Counted from the first letter of the stretch, positions 51,001 to 59,565 are shown. The stretch is 64,000 nucleotides of DNA from Pedobacter zeaxanthinifaciens (GCF_003313335.1 NZ_QMHP01000001.1:310001-374000), one strand, 5' to 3'. The notes: generated by a model from the sequence alone, not told the origin. Numbers and translations are program-made.

Positions 51001-51436
51001 ATTAGCTAATTAATACCTACCTATGAATGATGAGAGAATTAAAAACAACATTATTGTTAAAACAAGCTTCGAGTTTGCGTTAGAGATAATAAAATTTGCT
51101 GAAGAGTTGGAGGAGAGAAGAAAATTTGTGGTTGCAAATCAGCTATTAAAGTGTGGTACTAGCATAGGTGCTAACATTTGGGAAGCACAAAATGCTGAAA
51201 GTAAAGCCGATTTCGTTCATAAAATGAAAATCTCTGCAAAAGAGTGCGAAGAAACCAAATACTGGCTATTGCTGTGTAAACATTCCGATAATTATCCAAA
51301 CAGTAGCAACCTGTTAAATAGCATTGAAGTTGTTCAAAAAATACTAAACAAAATTATAACCACTGCTAAACATAATTAACTCAGCGGATAATTATAGGCA
51401 ATGATAGCCCGCTAGTTCATTATCAAATTAGCTAAT
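51001..51436. repeat. Paired palindromic 10-mers flanking the four-helix-bundle gene
   Basis: ATTAGCTAAT, itself a perfect palindrome, occurs at 51001-51010, immediately after scoA, and again at 51427-51436, just before scoB. The two copies enclose only the inserted gene and its trailer. Such flanking identical words resemble a target duplication, although ten AT-rich bases could also arise by chance. Confidence 0.5.
51023..51379 (+). CDS. Four-helix-bundle protein (23S rRNA intervening-sequence protein type)
   Basis: The 118-aa protein has the S23/IVP pattern: IIVKTSFEFALEIIKFAEEL, VVANQLLKCGTSIGANIWEA, AESKADFVHKMKISAKECEE, TKYWLLL. Homologues are encoded in 23S rRNA intervening sequences and, in Bacteroidota, at scattered chromosomal spots, where they form pentameric bundles of unknown function. 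Here it interrupts scoA-scoB, a pair normally adjacent. It is flanked by matching ATTAGCTAAT words. Confidence 0.92.
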   Translation: MNDERIKNNIIVKTSFEFALEIIKFAEELEERRKFVVANQLLKCGTSIGANIWEAQNAESKADFVHKMKISAKECEETKYWLLLCKHSDNYPNSSNLLNSIEVVQKILNKIITTAKHN

Positions 51437-51458
51437 AAGCAAATCATCACATTAATAT

Positions 51459-52118
51459 ATGCTTGATAAAAATGGTATAGCGAAACGCATCGCTAAAGAA
51501 ATAAAAGACGGTTACTACGTTAATTTAGGTATCGGTATCCCAACCTTGGTTGCAAACTATATACCTAATGGTGTTAACGTAGTTTTACAGTCGGAAAATG
51601 GATTGCTTGGGATGGGACCGTTCCCGTTTGAAGGGGAGGAAGATCCTGATTTGATCAATGCAGGCAAACAAACCATTACTACACTTCCAGGTTCGTCAAT
51701 CTTCGATTCGGCCATGAGCTTTGGAATGATTAGAGCGCAAAAGATAGATCTTACTATTTTGGGAGCGATGGAAGTTTCTGAAAATGGAGATATCGCTAAC
51801 TGGAAAATTCCTGGTAAAATGGTAAAGGGAATGGGCGGTGCAATGGATTTAGTGGCATCTGCAAAAAATATCATTGTAGCAATGCAACATGTAAACAAAG
51901 CCGGAGAAAGCAAATTATTACCTGCCTGTACTTTACCCTTAACTGGTGTGAACTGCATTAAAAAAGTGGTAACTGAACTTGGTGTTTTTGATATTTTGCC
52001 TGAAGGCGGATTTAAATTGTTAGAACGAGCACCAGGAGTAACAGTAGAAGAAATTAGGAATGCTACGGCCGGCAAATTGTACGCTGATAACGATGTTCCT
52101 GAAATGATAGTGGATTAG
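51459..52118 (+). CDS. scoB: 3-oxoacid CoA-transferase subunit B
   Basis: The 219-aa beta subunit carries the catalytic Glu in VVLQSENGLLGMGPFP, preceded by YYVNLGIGIPTLVANYIP, with GAMEVSENGDIANWKIPGKM and GGAMDLVASAKNII following. It pairs with scoA 460 nt upstream; the ~460-nt interruption (an unrelated gene) may affect stoichiometry. The upstream spacer again has ATTATC/TTCATTATC words of the repeat type seen elsewhere. Confidence 0.94.
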   Translation: MLDKNGIAKRIAKEIKDGYYVNLGIGIPTLVANYIPNGVNVVLQSENGLLGMGPFPFEGEEDPDLINAGKQTITTLPGSSIFDSAMSFGMIRAQKIDLTILGAMEVSENGDIANWKIPGKMVKGMGGAMDLVASAKNIIVAMQHVNKAGESKLLPACTLPLTGVNCIKKVVTELGVFDILPEGGFKLLERAPGVTVEEIRNATAGKLYADNDVPEMIVD

Positions 52119-52181
52119 TTTGGTAATTAGTTCATTGGTTCAATAGTTCACTGGTTCAATAGTTCATTGGTTCAGTAGTTG
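52119..52181. repeat. Short TTCATTGG/TTCAATAG repeat array after scoB
   Basis: Six to seven ten-nucleotide units (TTCATTGG, TTCAATAG, TTCACTGG, TTCAGTAG) follow the scoB stop in the plus orientation, as at 372-560 and 21636-21702, and run into the TTACGAA palindrome. Confidence 0.75.
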
Positions 52182-52214
52182 AGATTTACGAAGTTTTTAA
52201 AACTTCGTAAATCT
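52182..52214. repeat. Perfect 15-bp palindrome (TTACGAA/TTCGTAA family)
   Basis: AGATTTACGAAGTTT (52182-52196) pairs with AAACTTCGTAAATCT (52200-52214) around a 3-nt loop. It lies between convergent scoB and the oxidoreductase gene and may double as a terminator, but no long T run follows. A related hairpin lies at 53137-53166. Confidence 0.8.
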
Positions 52215-52240
52215 TGCATTGCCACAGCAAAAATATCAGT

Positions 52241-53086
52241 CTACTTCATCGCTTCAATGATAGCAATCACATCTTTTTTACCCAAGCCCTTTTCATGCGC
52301 ATCTTGGTAAGTGGAAATCATAGCCTGCGACAAAGGAAAACCAGCTCCTGCTTTTTGAGCTAACAGAACATCCTTAAGCATCAAATCCAATGCGAAAGCT
52401 GCCGGATATTCGTCCTTAATAAGAAGTGGTGTTTTAATTTTAGTTGCACCGTTTCCACAAGCACTCTCATTGATAATTTCCAGCATGTCTTTGCGTTCAA
52501 TGCCCATTTTTTCAGCAAATAATACCGTTTCCGCCAATCCTTGGTAAATTAGCGAAAGGAAATAATTGATGGAAAGCTTTGCAGCAATGCCACTTCCATT
52601 TTTCCCTAAATGCTTGGTTAATTTTCCTAAAACATCAAAGTAAGCACTAGCTCGTTTCACATCATTTTCTTCGCCGCCAACCATCATAATCAATGTTCCG
52701 TCGGTAGCAGGAGCAGTACTCCCAGCAACTGGTGCATCTAGAAACGCCGCATTTTTAGCTTTAATTAGTTCGGCTATTTTCAAAGAACAGCTTTGTGATA
52801 TCGTACTACAGTCTATAAATAATTTGCCTTCAATATCCTGCTCAGAAATTTCATTGTAAACTTCAGTCACGGCATCATCATTAGTAAGCATGGTGAAAAT
52901 TACATCGCTTTGCGCAATCAAATCCGCAATACTGGTAGAAATGGTTGCCTTGTCCTTAAAGTCTGTAGCTTTATCTGAAGATCTGTTATAAACTGATAAT
53001 GGAAAACCAGCTTTAATCAAATTGTTGGCCATTGGTTTCCCCATATTTCCTAAACCTATCCAGCCTATTTTTTCGTTACTCATCAT
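52241..53086 (-). CDS. 3-hydroxyisobutyrate dehydrogenase-like NAD(P)-dependent oxidoreductase
   Basis: The 281-aa beta-hydroxyacid dehydrogenase has the Rossmann motif IGWIGLGNMGKPMANNLIKA, substrate-binding FLDAPVAGSTAPATDG, and the catalytic-Lys segment GSGIAAKLSINYFL. The family includes 3-hydroxyisobutyrate, tartronate semialdehyde and glyoxylate/succinic semialdehyde reductases; the exact substrate is unclear. The gene is bracketed by related palindromes on both sides and preceded by a terminator that separates it from the phosphohexomutase. Confidence 0.88.
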   Translation of the reverse strand: MMSNEKIGWIGLGNMGKPMANNLIKAGFPLSVYNRSSDKATDFKDKATISTSIADLIAQSDVIFTMLTNDDAVTEVYNEISEQDIEGKLFIDCSTISQSCSLKIAELIKAKNAAFLDAPVAGSTAPATDGTLIMMVGGEENDVKRASAYFDVLGKLTKHLGKNGSGIAAKLSINYFLSLIYQGLAETVLFAEKMGIERKDMLEIINESACGNGATKIKTPLLIKDEYPAAFALDLMLKDVLLAQKAGAGFPLSQAMISTYQDAHEKGLGKKDVIAIIEAMK

Positions 53087-53095
53087 TTTAATTCA

Positions 53096-53120
53096 TAAAA
53101 AAAGCGTTTATAAAAACGCT
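53096..53120 (-). terminator. Terminator between the phosphohexomutase and oxidoreductase genes
   Basis: AGCGTTT (53103-53109) pairs with AAACGCT (53114-53120) with a short loop. On the minus strand the hairpin is followed by seven T residues. It lies 56 nt after the phosphohexomutase stop. Confidence 0.8.
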
Positions 53121-53136
53121 GCTAATTAAAAGAAAA

Positions 53137-53166
53137 GACTTACGAAATCGTAAAACTTCGTAAGTC
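53137..53166. repeat. 10-bp palindrome (TTACGAA/TTCGTAA family)
   Basis: GACTTACGAA (53137-53146) and TTCGTAAGTC (53157-53166) pair perfectly with a 10-nt loop. The core matches the palindrome at 52182-52214. Confidence 0.75.
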
Positions 53167-53175
53167 TGAAAATTG

Positions 53176-54909
53176 TTATGCCTGTAAATCGTTCATGATA
53201 GTTTTAATCTTATCATTGAGTTTTTGTTCAGTGGCTTTAAAATCACTAGCGCTTGCCAATGGTTCGTTTACACTGCAATAAAACTTAATTTTGGGCTCGG
53301 TACCACTTGGCCTTGCCGAAATAATGCTACCATCAGCGGTAATAAACTGCAAAACATCAGATTTAGGAAAACCTAACTTTTTACTTGTGCCAGCATTAAT
53401 ATCGGTTTCCTTATTTAATTCATAGTCTTTTAAGGTAACTACCGCCGATCCTCCCAACGTTGCCGGAGGGTTGTTTCTAAACTTCTCCATCATCGCTTTA
53501 ATTTCCTCAGCTCCAGTTTTTCCTTTTTTAGTGATAGAAACTAAATCTTCTTTGTACATGCCATATTTCACATACATTTCAATCATCGCTTCATATAAAC
53601 TACTTCCCTTATCTTTATAAAAGGCAGTCATTTCGGCAATAAAAGCACAAGAAATCACGGCATCTTTATCACGAACTAAATCACCAACTAAATAACCATA
53701 ACTTTCCTCGCCACCAACAACAAATTGTTTCTTGCCCAACAATTCAGTCATTACTTTTCCTATCCACTTAAATCCTGTTAGGGTATCAAAATATTCCACA
53801 CCTTTTTCATCAGCTATAGCTTTAATTAGTGGAGTGGTCACAATAGTACTTACTACATACTCATTTCCAGTTAGCTTTCCTTTTTCTTGCCAAGCTGTTA
53901 AAACGTAGTTTACCAACAAGCTTCCCGTCTGATTTCCATTAAGTAGAACGAAATTGCCGTCCGTATTTTTTACGGCAATACCTACACGGTCTGCATCAGG
54001 ATCGGTCGCTAAAACTAAGTCAGCGTCAATTTCCTCCGCTTTCTTTAATGCAAGCGTTAAAGCTTCTTTTTCTTCAGGATTAGGATAAACGACAGTTGGG
54101 AAATTACCGTCGGGTTTACTTTGCTCTTCAACCACAGTTACATTGGTAAAACCAAACTGGGCTAATGCTGGCGGCACTAAAGTAATCCCGGTACCGTGAA
54201 TAGGGGAGTAAACAATTTTTAAGTTTTTTTGACGTGAAATGGCATCAGGAGATACCGAAAGCGCTGTAATTTGATTGAGGTATTTTTGGTCGATTTCATC
54301 ACCAATCATTTCAATATTAGCTTCATTCCTTTGGAACTTCACTTCATCAATGCTTTGAATCGCTGCAACTTCGTCCATCACCATTTGATCATCAGGAGAG
54401 GTAAATTGACCGCCATCCGGACCGTACGCTTTGTAACCGTTATATTCCTTCGGATTATGCGATGCCGTTAGCATTACGCCACTTTTACAATCTAATTCGC
54501 GTATGGCAAAAGAAAGTTCTGGTGTTGGACGTAATGCAGTGAAGAAATAAACCTTAATTCCATTTGCAGAAAAAACATCAGCAGTAATGTTTGCGAAAAC
54601 ATCAGAGTTATTTCTGCTATCATGAGCAATAGCTACACAAATCTTCTCCGATGGATATTTTTTTAGCAAGTAGTTAGAAAGTCCTTGTGTTGCGGTACCA
54701 ATGGTGTATTTGTTAATCCGGTTAGATCCTACGCCCATGATTCCACGCAAACCGCCAGTTCCAAACTCTAAACTTTTATAAAAAGAATCTGTCAGTTCTG
54801 TGCTTGCTTGCTCATCTATAAGCTGTTGTATGGTTGATTTTGTTTTTTCATCGTAGTTTCCGCTTAGCCAAGTATCAATGGTTTTCTGCGTTTGTGGATC
54901 TAATTGCAT
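53176..54909 (-). CDS. Phosphohexomutase (phosphoglucomutase/phosphomannomutase)
   Basis: The 577-aa alpha-D-phosphohexomutase interconverts sugar 1- and 6-phosphates. The active-site Ser is S150 in GVMLTASHNPKEYNGYK; the metal loop is DPDADRVGIAV, and GGEESYGYLVGD plus the C-terminal RPSGTEPKIKFYCSV phosphate-binding loop are present. The start at 54909 (MQLDPQTQKTID) is preferred over a Met eleven codons upstream. It feeds glycogen, nucleotide-sugar and cell-wall precursors. It has its own terminator. Confidence 0.93.
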   Translation of the reverse strand: MQLDPQTQKTIDTWLSGNYDEKTKSTIQQLIDEQASTELTDSFYKSLEFGTGGLRGIMGVGSNRINKYTIGTATQGLSNYLLKKYPSEKICVAIAHDSRNNSDVFANITADVFSANGIKVYFFTALRPTPELSFAIRELDCKSGVMLTASHNPKEYNGYKAYGPDGGQFTSPDDQMVMDEVAAIQSIDEVKFQRNEANIEMIGDEIDQKYLNQITALSVSPDAISRQKNLKIVYSPIHGTGITLVPPALAQFGFTNVTVVEEQSKPDGNFPTVVYPNPEEKEALTLALKKAEEIDADLVLATDPDADRVGIAVKNTDGNFVLLNGNQTGSLLVNYVLTAWQEKGKLTGNEYVVSTIVTTPLIKAIADEKGVEYFDTLTGFKWIGKVMTELLGKKQFVVGGEESYGYLVGDLVRDKDAVISCAFIAEMTAFYKDKGSSLYEAMIEMYVKYGMYKEDLVSITKKGKTGAEEIKAMMEKFRNNPPATLGGSAVVTLKDYELNKETDINAGTSKKLGFPKSDVLQFITADGSIISARPSGTEPKIKFYCSVNEPLASASDFKATEQKLNDKIKTIMNDLQA

Positions 54910-55081
54910 ATTTAAATGGGTTATAATCGATATAGATAACAAATATTATTTGGTAGGGTTCATTAAAAATAAAAAAATCAACATTTTATTTCGGTGTTTT
55001 GACTAAAATTAACAGTCTTTTATTTATTTTCACACCCCGTTACAATAATAACAAAAATCTATATCCTATAACTTAAAAATG

Positions 55082-55112
55082 AAAACATTTCCGCTTTAAT
55101 GAAATGTTTTTT
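55082..55112 (+). promoter_or_regulatory. Leader hairpin with T run just before lysC
   Basis: AAAACATTTC (55082-55091) pairs with GAAATGTTTT (55101-55110), loop 9 nt, followed by TT. It sits 24 nt before the lysC ATG and encloses a 6-codon frame (MKTFPL). It resembles a leader terminator/attenuator, but the stem is AT-rich. Confidence 0.4.
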
Positions 55113-55135
55113 AAAGTAAAAACAATTAAACTTAA

Positions 55136-56449
55136 ATGAAAATCTTAAAATTCGGTGGCACCTCGGTTGGCAGCCCAGAACGTATGAAAAAACTGTTGGA
55201 CATTATTGATCCATCAGAAAGACAAATTGTAGTGTTATCGGCAATGTCTGGTACTACAAATAACTTGGTTGAAATTTCAAATGCGTTACTGAAGGAAGAC
55301 AAGAAGAAGGGCATCGAATTAATTAATACGTTAAAGGAGAAATACGATGCAGTTGTTGTAGAGCTTTTGCCCGAAGGCGAGTTTAGAGAGCAAGGACAGG
55401 AAGTAATTGATTATCATTTCAATTTCCTATTGAATTTGGCTAACAACCTGTTTACGGCTATCGAAGATAAAGTGGTATTGGCACAAGGCGAACTATTATC
55501 TACTACTTTATATCATGTTTACCTGAAGTCTATCAATGTGCCATCTGTTTTATTGCCGGCGTTGGATTTTATGAAGATAGATGAAGACAACGAGCCTGTA
55601 ATTCCATTTACTACAGAAAATTTAACGCCTTTATTGGAAGCTAATCCGGATAATAAGCTTTTCATTACACAAGGTTTTATCTGTAGAAATAGCTTTGGCG
55701 AAGTAGATAATTTACGCCGTGGTGGTAGTGATTATACGGCATCATTACTTGGTGCAGCCATTTTAGCAGAGGAGGTTCAAATTTGGACTGATATTGATGG
55801 AATGCACAACAACGACCCGCGTATTGTAAAAGGCACTAAACCTATTGCAAACCTATCTTTTGATGAGGCTGCAGAGTTAGCTTATTTTGGTGCTAAAATT
55901 CTACATCCACAATCTGTTTTTCCTGCTCAGAAATACAAAATTCCGGTTCGTTTACTTAACACCATGGAACCGAAAGCTTTGGGTACAGTAATTAGTACGG
56001 AGAGTGAAAAAGGTAAAATCAAATCCATTGCGGCTAAAGATGGTATTACAGCCATCAAAATACAGTCGAGCCGAATGTTGCTAGCTTACGGTTTTTTACG
56101 TAAGGTGTTTGAAGTATTTGAGCGTTATAAAACGCCAATTGATATGATTACCACTTCGGAAGTAGCGGTGTCATTAACAATAGATTTTACCGATAACTTA
56201 GATAAAATTATTGATGAATTAAATGCTTTCGGAAGTGTTGAACTGGATAGAAACCTTACTATTGTTTGTGTAGTGGGCGATTTTGGAGCGGAAAGACATG
56301 GTTATGCCGCTAAAGTTTTGGATTCAATCAAACACATCCCTGTACGAATGATTTCTTACGGAGGCAGCGCTTACAATATTTCGCTATTGGTAAATACCGA
56401 CGACAAAGTGGAGGCTTTGAGAAGCTTGCACAACAGGATTTTCGAATAA
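55136..56449 (+). CDS. lysC: Aspartate kinase, monofunctional (paralogue 2)
   Basis: The 437-aa enzyme catalyses the first step of the aspartate pathway. KFGGTSVGSPERMKK at 5-19 and FGEVDNLRRGGSDYTASLLG are the substrate loops; IWTDIDGMHNNDPRIV is the nucleotide loop. The C-terminal ACT domains (~300-437: ITAIKIQSSRMLLAYGFLRK and YGGSAYNISLLV) suggest allosteric control. lysA follows 244 nt downstream, so this copy is likely dedicated to diaminopimelate/lysine. A leader hairpin precedes it. Confidence 0.93.
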   Translation: MKILKFGGTSVGSPERMKKLLDIIDPSERQIVVLSAMSGTTNNLVEISNALLKEDKKKGIELINTLKEKYDAVVVELLPEGEFREQGQEVIDYHFNFLLNLANNLFTAIEDKVVLAQGELLSTTLYHVYLKSINVPSVLLPALDFMKIDEDNEPVIPFTTENLTPLLEANPDNKLFITQGFICRNSFGEVDNLRRGGSDYTASLLGAAILAEEVQIWTDIDGMHNNDPRIVKGTKPIANLSFDEAAELAYFGAKILHPQSVFPAQKYKIPVRLLNTMEPKALGTVISTESEKGKIKSIAAKDGITAIKIQSSRMLLAYGFLRKVFEVFERYKTPIDMITTSEVAVSLTIDFTDNLDKIIDELNAFGSVELDRNLTIVCVVGDFGAERHGYAAKVLDSIKHIPVRMISYGGSAYNISLLVNTDDKVEALRSLHNRIFE

Positions 56450-56520
56450 TTTATTACAACACTTGAATTAAACTAGCGTATTTAGGTTGATTTTTCTCAG
56501 GTGTTTTAATTGAAAAACCT

Positions 56521-56688
56521 TTAACGATAGTAGAAGTAAATAAATATTATAATTAACAGTAAAAAAATCCAGATGCGAACTCTTCTTTGAAGTTCTAAAC
56601 GGGTGATGTAGCCACGGCGATATTCAAAGTAATTGCCGATGTAAATTACGCCCAATAGCAACAAAAAAAGAAGTACTAGAATTTTCAA
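56521..56688 (-). CDS. Small two-helix membrane protein with TTG start
   Basis: A 55-codon frame between lysC and lysA, opposite strand. It starts TTG at 56688 (MKILVLLFLLLLGVIYIG), has a charged middle (NYFEYRRGYITRLELQRRVR) and ends in a second hydrophobic run (IWIFLLLIIIFIYFYYR). The helix-loop-helix hydropathy pattern is too regular to be casual and matches many small Bacteroidota membrane proteins. The start lies 5 nt from the lysA ATG. No family is recognised. Confidence 0.5.
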   Translation of the reverse strand: MKILVLLFLLLLGVIYIGNYFEYRRGYITRLELQRRVRIWIFLLLIIIFIYFYYR

Positions 56689-56692
56689 GATT

Positions 56693-57844
56693 ATGTTTTC
56701 CGATAAAGATATAGCACATTTTTCGAATTTAGAAACACCATTTTATTATTACGACCTTAACTTGCTGCGCAAAACTTTAGAAGCTTGTAGCGAGGCTGCA
56801 AATAAACATCGTTTTCATGTGCACTACGCAATGAAGGCTAACTTTAACGATAAAGTGTTATTGCAAATTAAACAGGTTGGTTTTGGTGCCGATGCCGTGA
56901 GTGGAGGAGAAGTCAAAAAGGCAATTGACAGCGGTTTTCCTAATCAAAAGGTGGTTTTTGCCGGTGTAGGTAAATCCGATAAGGAAATTAATTACGCTTT
57001 AGACCAAGATATTTTTTGCTTCAACGTAGAATCACTACAAGAATTGGAAGTAATTAATCAGTTGGCCGAACAAAAAGGAAAAATTGCCAAAGTAGCTATT
57101 CGTATTAATCCAAATGTTGATGCGCATACCCATGCCAATATTACAACTGGTTTAGATGAAAATAAGTTTGGTATCAATTCATGGGATATGCCCGCTTGTG
57201 CAGATATCTTGAACATTTCGGCTAACCTGGAGTTTGTAGGTATTCATTTCCACATTGGTTCTCAAATCACCAATTTAGATGTTTACAAAAACCTATGCGT
57301 ACGTGTAAACGAATTTGCCGCTTGGTTTGAAGACAAAGACTTTAGGGTGAAAGTTTTAAATGTTGGCGGAGGCTTAGGGATCGATTATCACAATCCAAAT
57401 GAGCAAATTCCAAATTTTGAAGCCTATTTCAAGATTTTTGCAGATTTCCTAGAAGTAAAACCGCATCAGGAAGTACATTTCGAATTAGGAAGGGCATTGG
57501 TGGGGCAATCATCATCACTGATTAGTCGTGTGCTTTACGTGAAAAATGGTAAAAAGAAAAATTTCATTGTGTTGGATGCTGGCATGACAGAGTTAATGCG
57601 CCCAGCATTGTACCAAGCTTATCACCAAATTGAGAACTTGAGTCAAAAATCGAATGCAGTTAAGTATGATGTTGTTGGCCCAATTTGCGAAAGTACCGAT
57701 TGCTTTGGAAAAGAAGTACCATTGCCAGAAACATTTAGGAACGATTTAATAGCCATTAGAAGTACAGGAGCTTACGGTGAAGTAATGGCCTCAAACTACA
57801 ACTTACGCGATGCTATCGTTACTGTTACTAGCGAAGATTATTAA
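56693..57844 (+). CDS. lysA: Diaminopimelate decarboxylase
   Basis: The 383-aa PLP enzyme of the fold-type III (alanine racemase-like) group decarboxylates meso-DAP to lysine. PLP Lys is K48 (HYAMKANFN); FVGIHFHIGSQIT, LNVGGGLGIDYH, the ELGRALVGQ loop, and GPICESTDCFG with the active-site Cys are conserved. It lies downstream of lysC on the same strand; the small minus-strand frame lies between them. A strong bidirectional terminator follows. Confidence 0.94.
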   Translation: MFSDKDIAHFSNLETPFYYYDLNLLRKTLEACSEAANKHRFHVHYAMKANFNDKVLLQIKQVGFGADAVSGGEVKKAIDSGFPNQKVVFAGVGKSDKEINYALDQDIFCFNVESLQELEVINQLAEQKGKIAKVAIRINPNVDAHTHANITTGLDENKFGINSWDMPACADILNISANLEFVGIHFHIGSQITNLDVYKNLCVRVNEFAAWFEDKDFRVKVLNVGGGLGIDYHNPNEQIPNFEAYFKIFADFLEVKPHQEVHFELGRALVGQSSSLISRVLYVKNGKKKNFIVLDAGMTELMRPALYQAYHQIENLSQKSNAVKYDVVGPICESTDCFGKEVPLPETFRNDLIAIRSTGAYGEVMASNYNLRDAIVTVTSEDY

Positions 57845-57867
57845 CGTAACGCACATGAATAGATATG

Positions 57868-57898
57868 ACAAAGCCAGTAATTTATTTACTGGCTTTGT
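57868..57898. terminator. Bidirectional terminator after lysA
   Basis: ACAAAGCCAGTAA (57868-57880) and TTACTGGCTTTGT (57886-57898) form a perfect 13-bp stem with a 5-nt loop, between lysA and the convergent small membrane gene, whose stop lies 2 nt away. Confidence 0.85.
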
Positions 57899-57900
57899 TG

Positions 57901-58113
57901 TTATTTACGTTTGGATAAAGCAAAAATTGCAACGCCTGCAATTACAGCAACGCCACCAACATAAGGCGGCCAATTCACAGTTTTCTGTTTATCCGCTGAA
58001 ATCTGTATCGGTCCTGCGTCAACAATTTTTTCCTTCTTGGTATAAGTAAAACCACTCCATACCAACATAATTAATCCAATTACAATTAATAATATTCCAA
58101 AAGGCTTGCCCAT
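57901..58113 (-). CDS. Small two-helix membrane protein
   Basis: A 70-aa protein with hydrophobic segments at ~5-24 and ~50-66 and a polar loop containing EKIVDAGPIQISADKQ. The loop pattern (VD-GP-I-I) recurs in short Bacteroidota/Proteobacteria membrane proteins of unknown function (DUF3185-like); I am not certain of the family. It ends at a bidirectional terminator and is probably monocistronic. Confidence 0.65.
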   Translation of the reverse strand: MGKPFGILLIVIGLIMLVWSGFTYTKKEKIVDAGPIQISADKQKTVNWPPYVGGVAVIAGVAIFALSKRK

Positions 58114-58158
58114 AATAAGTTGTTTTTTATTACGGAACAGCTACAGATATGTTTTGTT

Positions 58159-58956
58159 TTAGAAAGCGTAGCCTAATGTTATTTTTCCGGAGTTACTAAG
58201 CTTATTTGCGCCGCTGCTTAAAATTCCGTAAGCATTTCTTATTTTAAGATAGAAAGAAAAATCGCTAGCCAAGCCATTAATTTTCTCACTAGTATAGTTA
58301 ATATTGCGCTGTAAACCTACTGTGGTTCCCAAAAACAAACGAAAGCCATACTGTCTATCTCTGTTTTTCTTTCCATACCAAATAATTTCTGTGGATCCAC
58401 CTGTGGTAAATAAAGTGGTTTGGTTAGCGGCTATAGCTAACGGATCAGCTTTGGATCTTACGTTTTTTCGAAATTCGGCGTAGTTTCCTCCTTCAAAACT
58501 GAGTGAATTTTCCCAATTCAATATCCTAAACTCTGTATTGCCAGATTGTTCAGCAAATCCAACAGAGGTTCTTAATCCAAAGCCGTGGAAACCTTTTTCA
58601 TAATATTCTTCACTAACTTTTCGGGTAGAGTTTTCATAACCTCTAGATGTACCACCAAAGTAAGCAAAACCGCCATAAGAGAAGTTCAGGTTTTTTAATA
58701 CATGAGACCTATTGTAGTTAACGAATCCTGTGAGCATTTCTGCAGTTTCATACGGCAAAACACTGTTAGAAAAACTGCCACTAATATAGTTCTTTACTTT
58801 AACGCTGTCAGACATCATGGGTTTAGGCATGTACGAAACATCGTTTGAAACTGCTGCAGGTGTATAAAATACTGGTAAATTATTTATAGCACTTCCACAG
58901 GATTGTAGCAAAATCGCACCTGCGACTATGGCTAATAAAGAGAGAGATTTTTTCAC
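58159..58956 (-). CDS. Lipoprotein with outer-membrane barrel-like sequence, unknown function
   Basis: The 265-aa product begins with a lipoprotein signal (LLQSC, Cys ~20); the start codon is GTG. The mature chain alternates amphipathic strands with aromatic residues (FSYGGFAYFGG, GFGLRTSVGFAEQ, YGFRLFLGTTVGLQ) and ends ITLGYAF, like a small outer-membrane barrel. No named domain. It is separated from neighbours by short AT-rich gaps. Confidence 0.6.
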   Translation of the reverse strand: MKKSLSLLAIVAGAILLQSCGSAINNLPVFYTPAAVSNDVSYMPKPMMSDSVKVKNYISGSFSNSVLPYETAEMLTGFVNYNRSHVLKNLNFSYGGFAYFGGTSRGYENSTRKVSEEYYEKGFHGFGLRTSVGFAEQSGNTEFRILNWENSLSFEGGNYAEFRKNVRSKADPLAIAANQTTLFTTGGSTEIIWYGKKNRDRQYGFRLFLGTTVGLQRNINYTSEKINGLASDFSFYLKIRNAYGILSSGANKLSNSGKITLGYAF

Positions 58957-59053
58957 GAATTTAGTTGGTAATAATTTGATTTATAAAAATATAAAAATAG
59001 ATTTTGTTACCGTGTTAAATAATGTTAATAGCTGATAAATAGCGGAATAGTTC

Positions 59054-59443
59054 TTAAAGCATCTCTTCCTCAAAAAAATCTTCCAAACCACCTAAGTAAT
59101 ATTCTTTTATTCCTTCCGTAAAATCATCGAAATCTTCATCAGGAATATTAGTTTGTGAAAATTCTAGCGAAGTTCCTTTTTTATCGGGGTGTAATTTAAT
59201 TGTAACTATAGATGGTTCGTTATCTTCACCAAAATACCATTGTTGAACAATTTTTTTTCCGTATTCAAATGATATGTTTTTGCCTACAATATCACCATCC
59301 CAAAAAGAAAATTCTGTATCTGGCAACTCTTCAAATTCTACCTCAGCGCCAGTCCATAATTGAATGCTTTGTGCTTTGGTAAGCGCTAAATAAACTTCTT
59401 CGGGAGGGGCGGGCAGGAGTATGTATTTTTTAAAAGGTTTCAT
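59054..59443 (-). CDS. SRPBCC/AHSA1-like protein
   Basis: A 129-aa START-like fold protein: FKKYILLPAPPEEVYLALTK at the start, IQLWTGAEVEFEELPDTEFS with FWDGDIVGKNISF, and a C-terminal amphipathic helix rich in Glu and Asp (EGIKEYYLGGLEDFFEEEML). The family binds hydrophobic ligands or, in Aha1, Hsp90; the role here is open. It appears monocistronic. Confidence 0.85.
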   Translation of the reverse strand: MKPFKKYILLPAPPEEVYLALTKAQSIQLWTGAEVEFEELPDTEFSFWDGDIVGKNISFEYGKKIVQQWYFGEDNEPSIVTIKLHPDKKGTSLEFSQTNIPDEDFDDFTEGIKEYYLGGLEDFFEEEML

Positions 59444-59565
59444 CTGGATATTTTCTGTCTGTATCAGGATTTGCTTGATTTTAGGATTGTCAGGATTTCG
59501 GAGGCTTAATTTAATTTACTCTTACATTTAAAAATTAATCTTAAAATCCTGATGATGACATTATA

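Noticed and set aside
54910-55135. Lysine riboswitch upstream of lysC
   Set aside because: The leader is too short and AT-rich, and I see none of the riboswitch core elements; only a simple hairpin.
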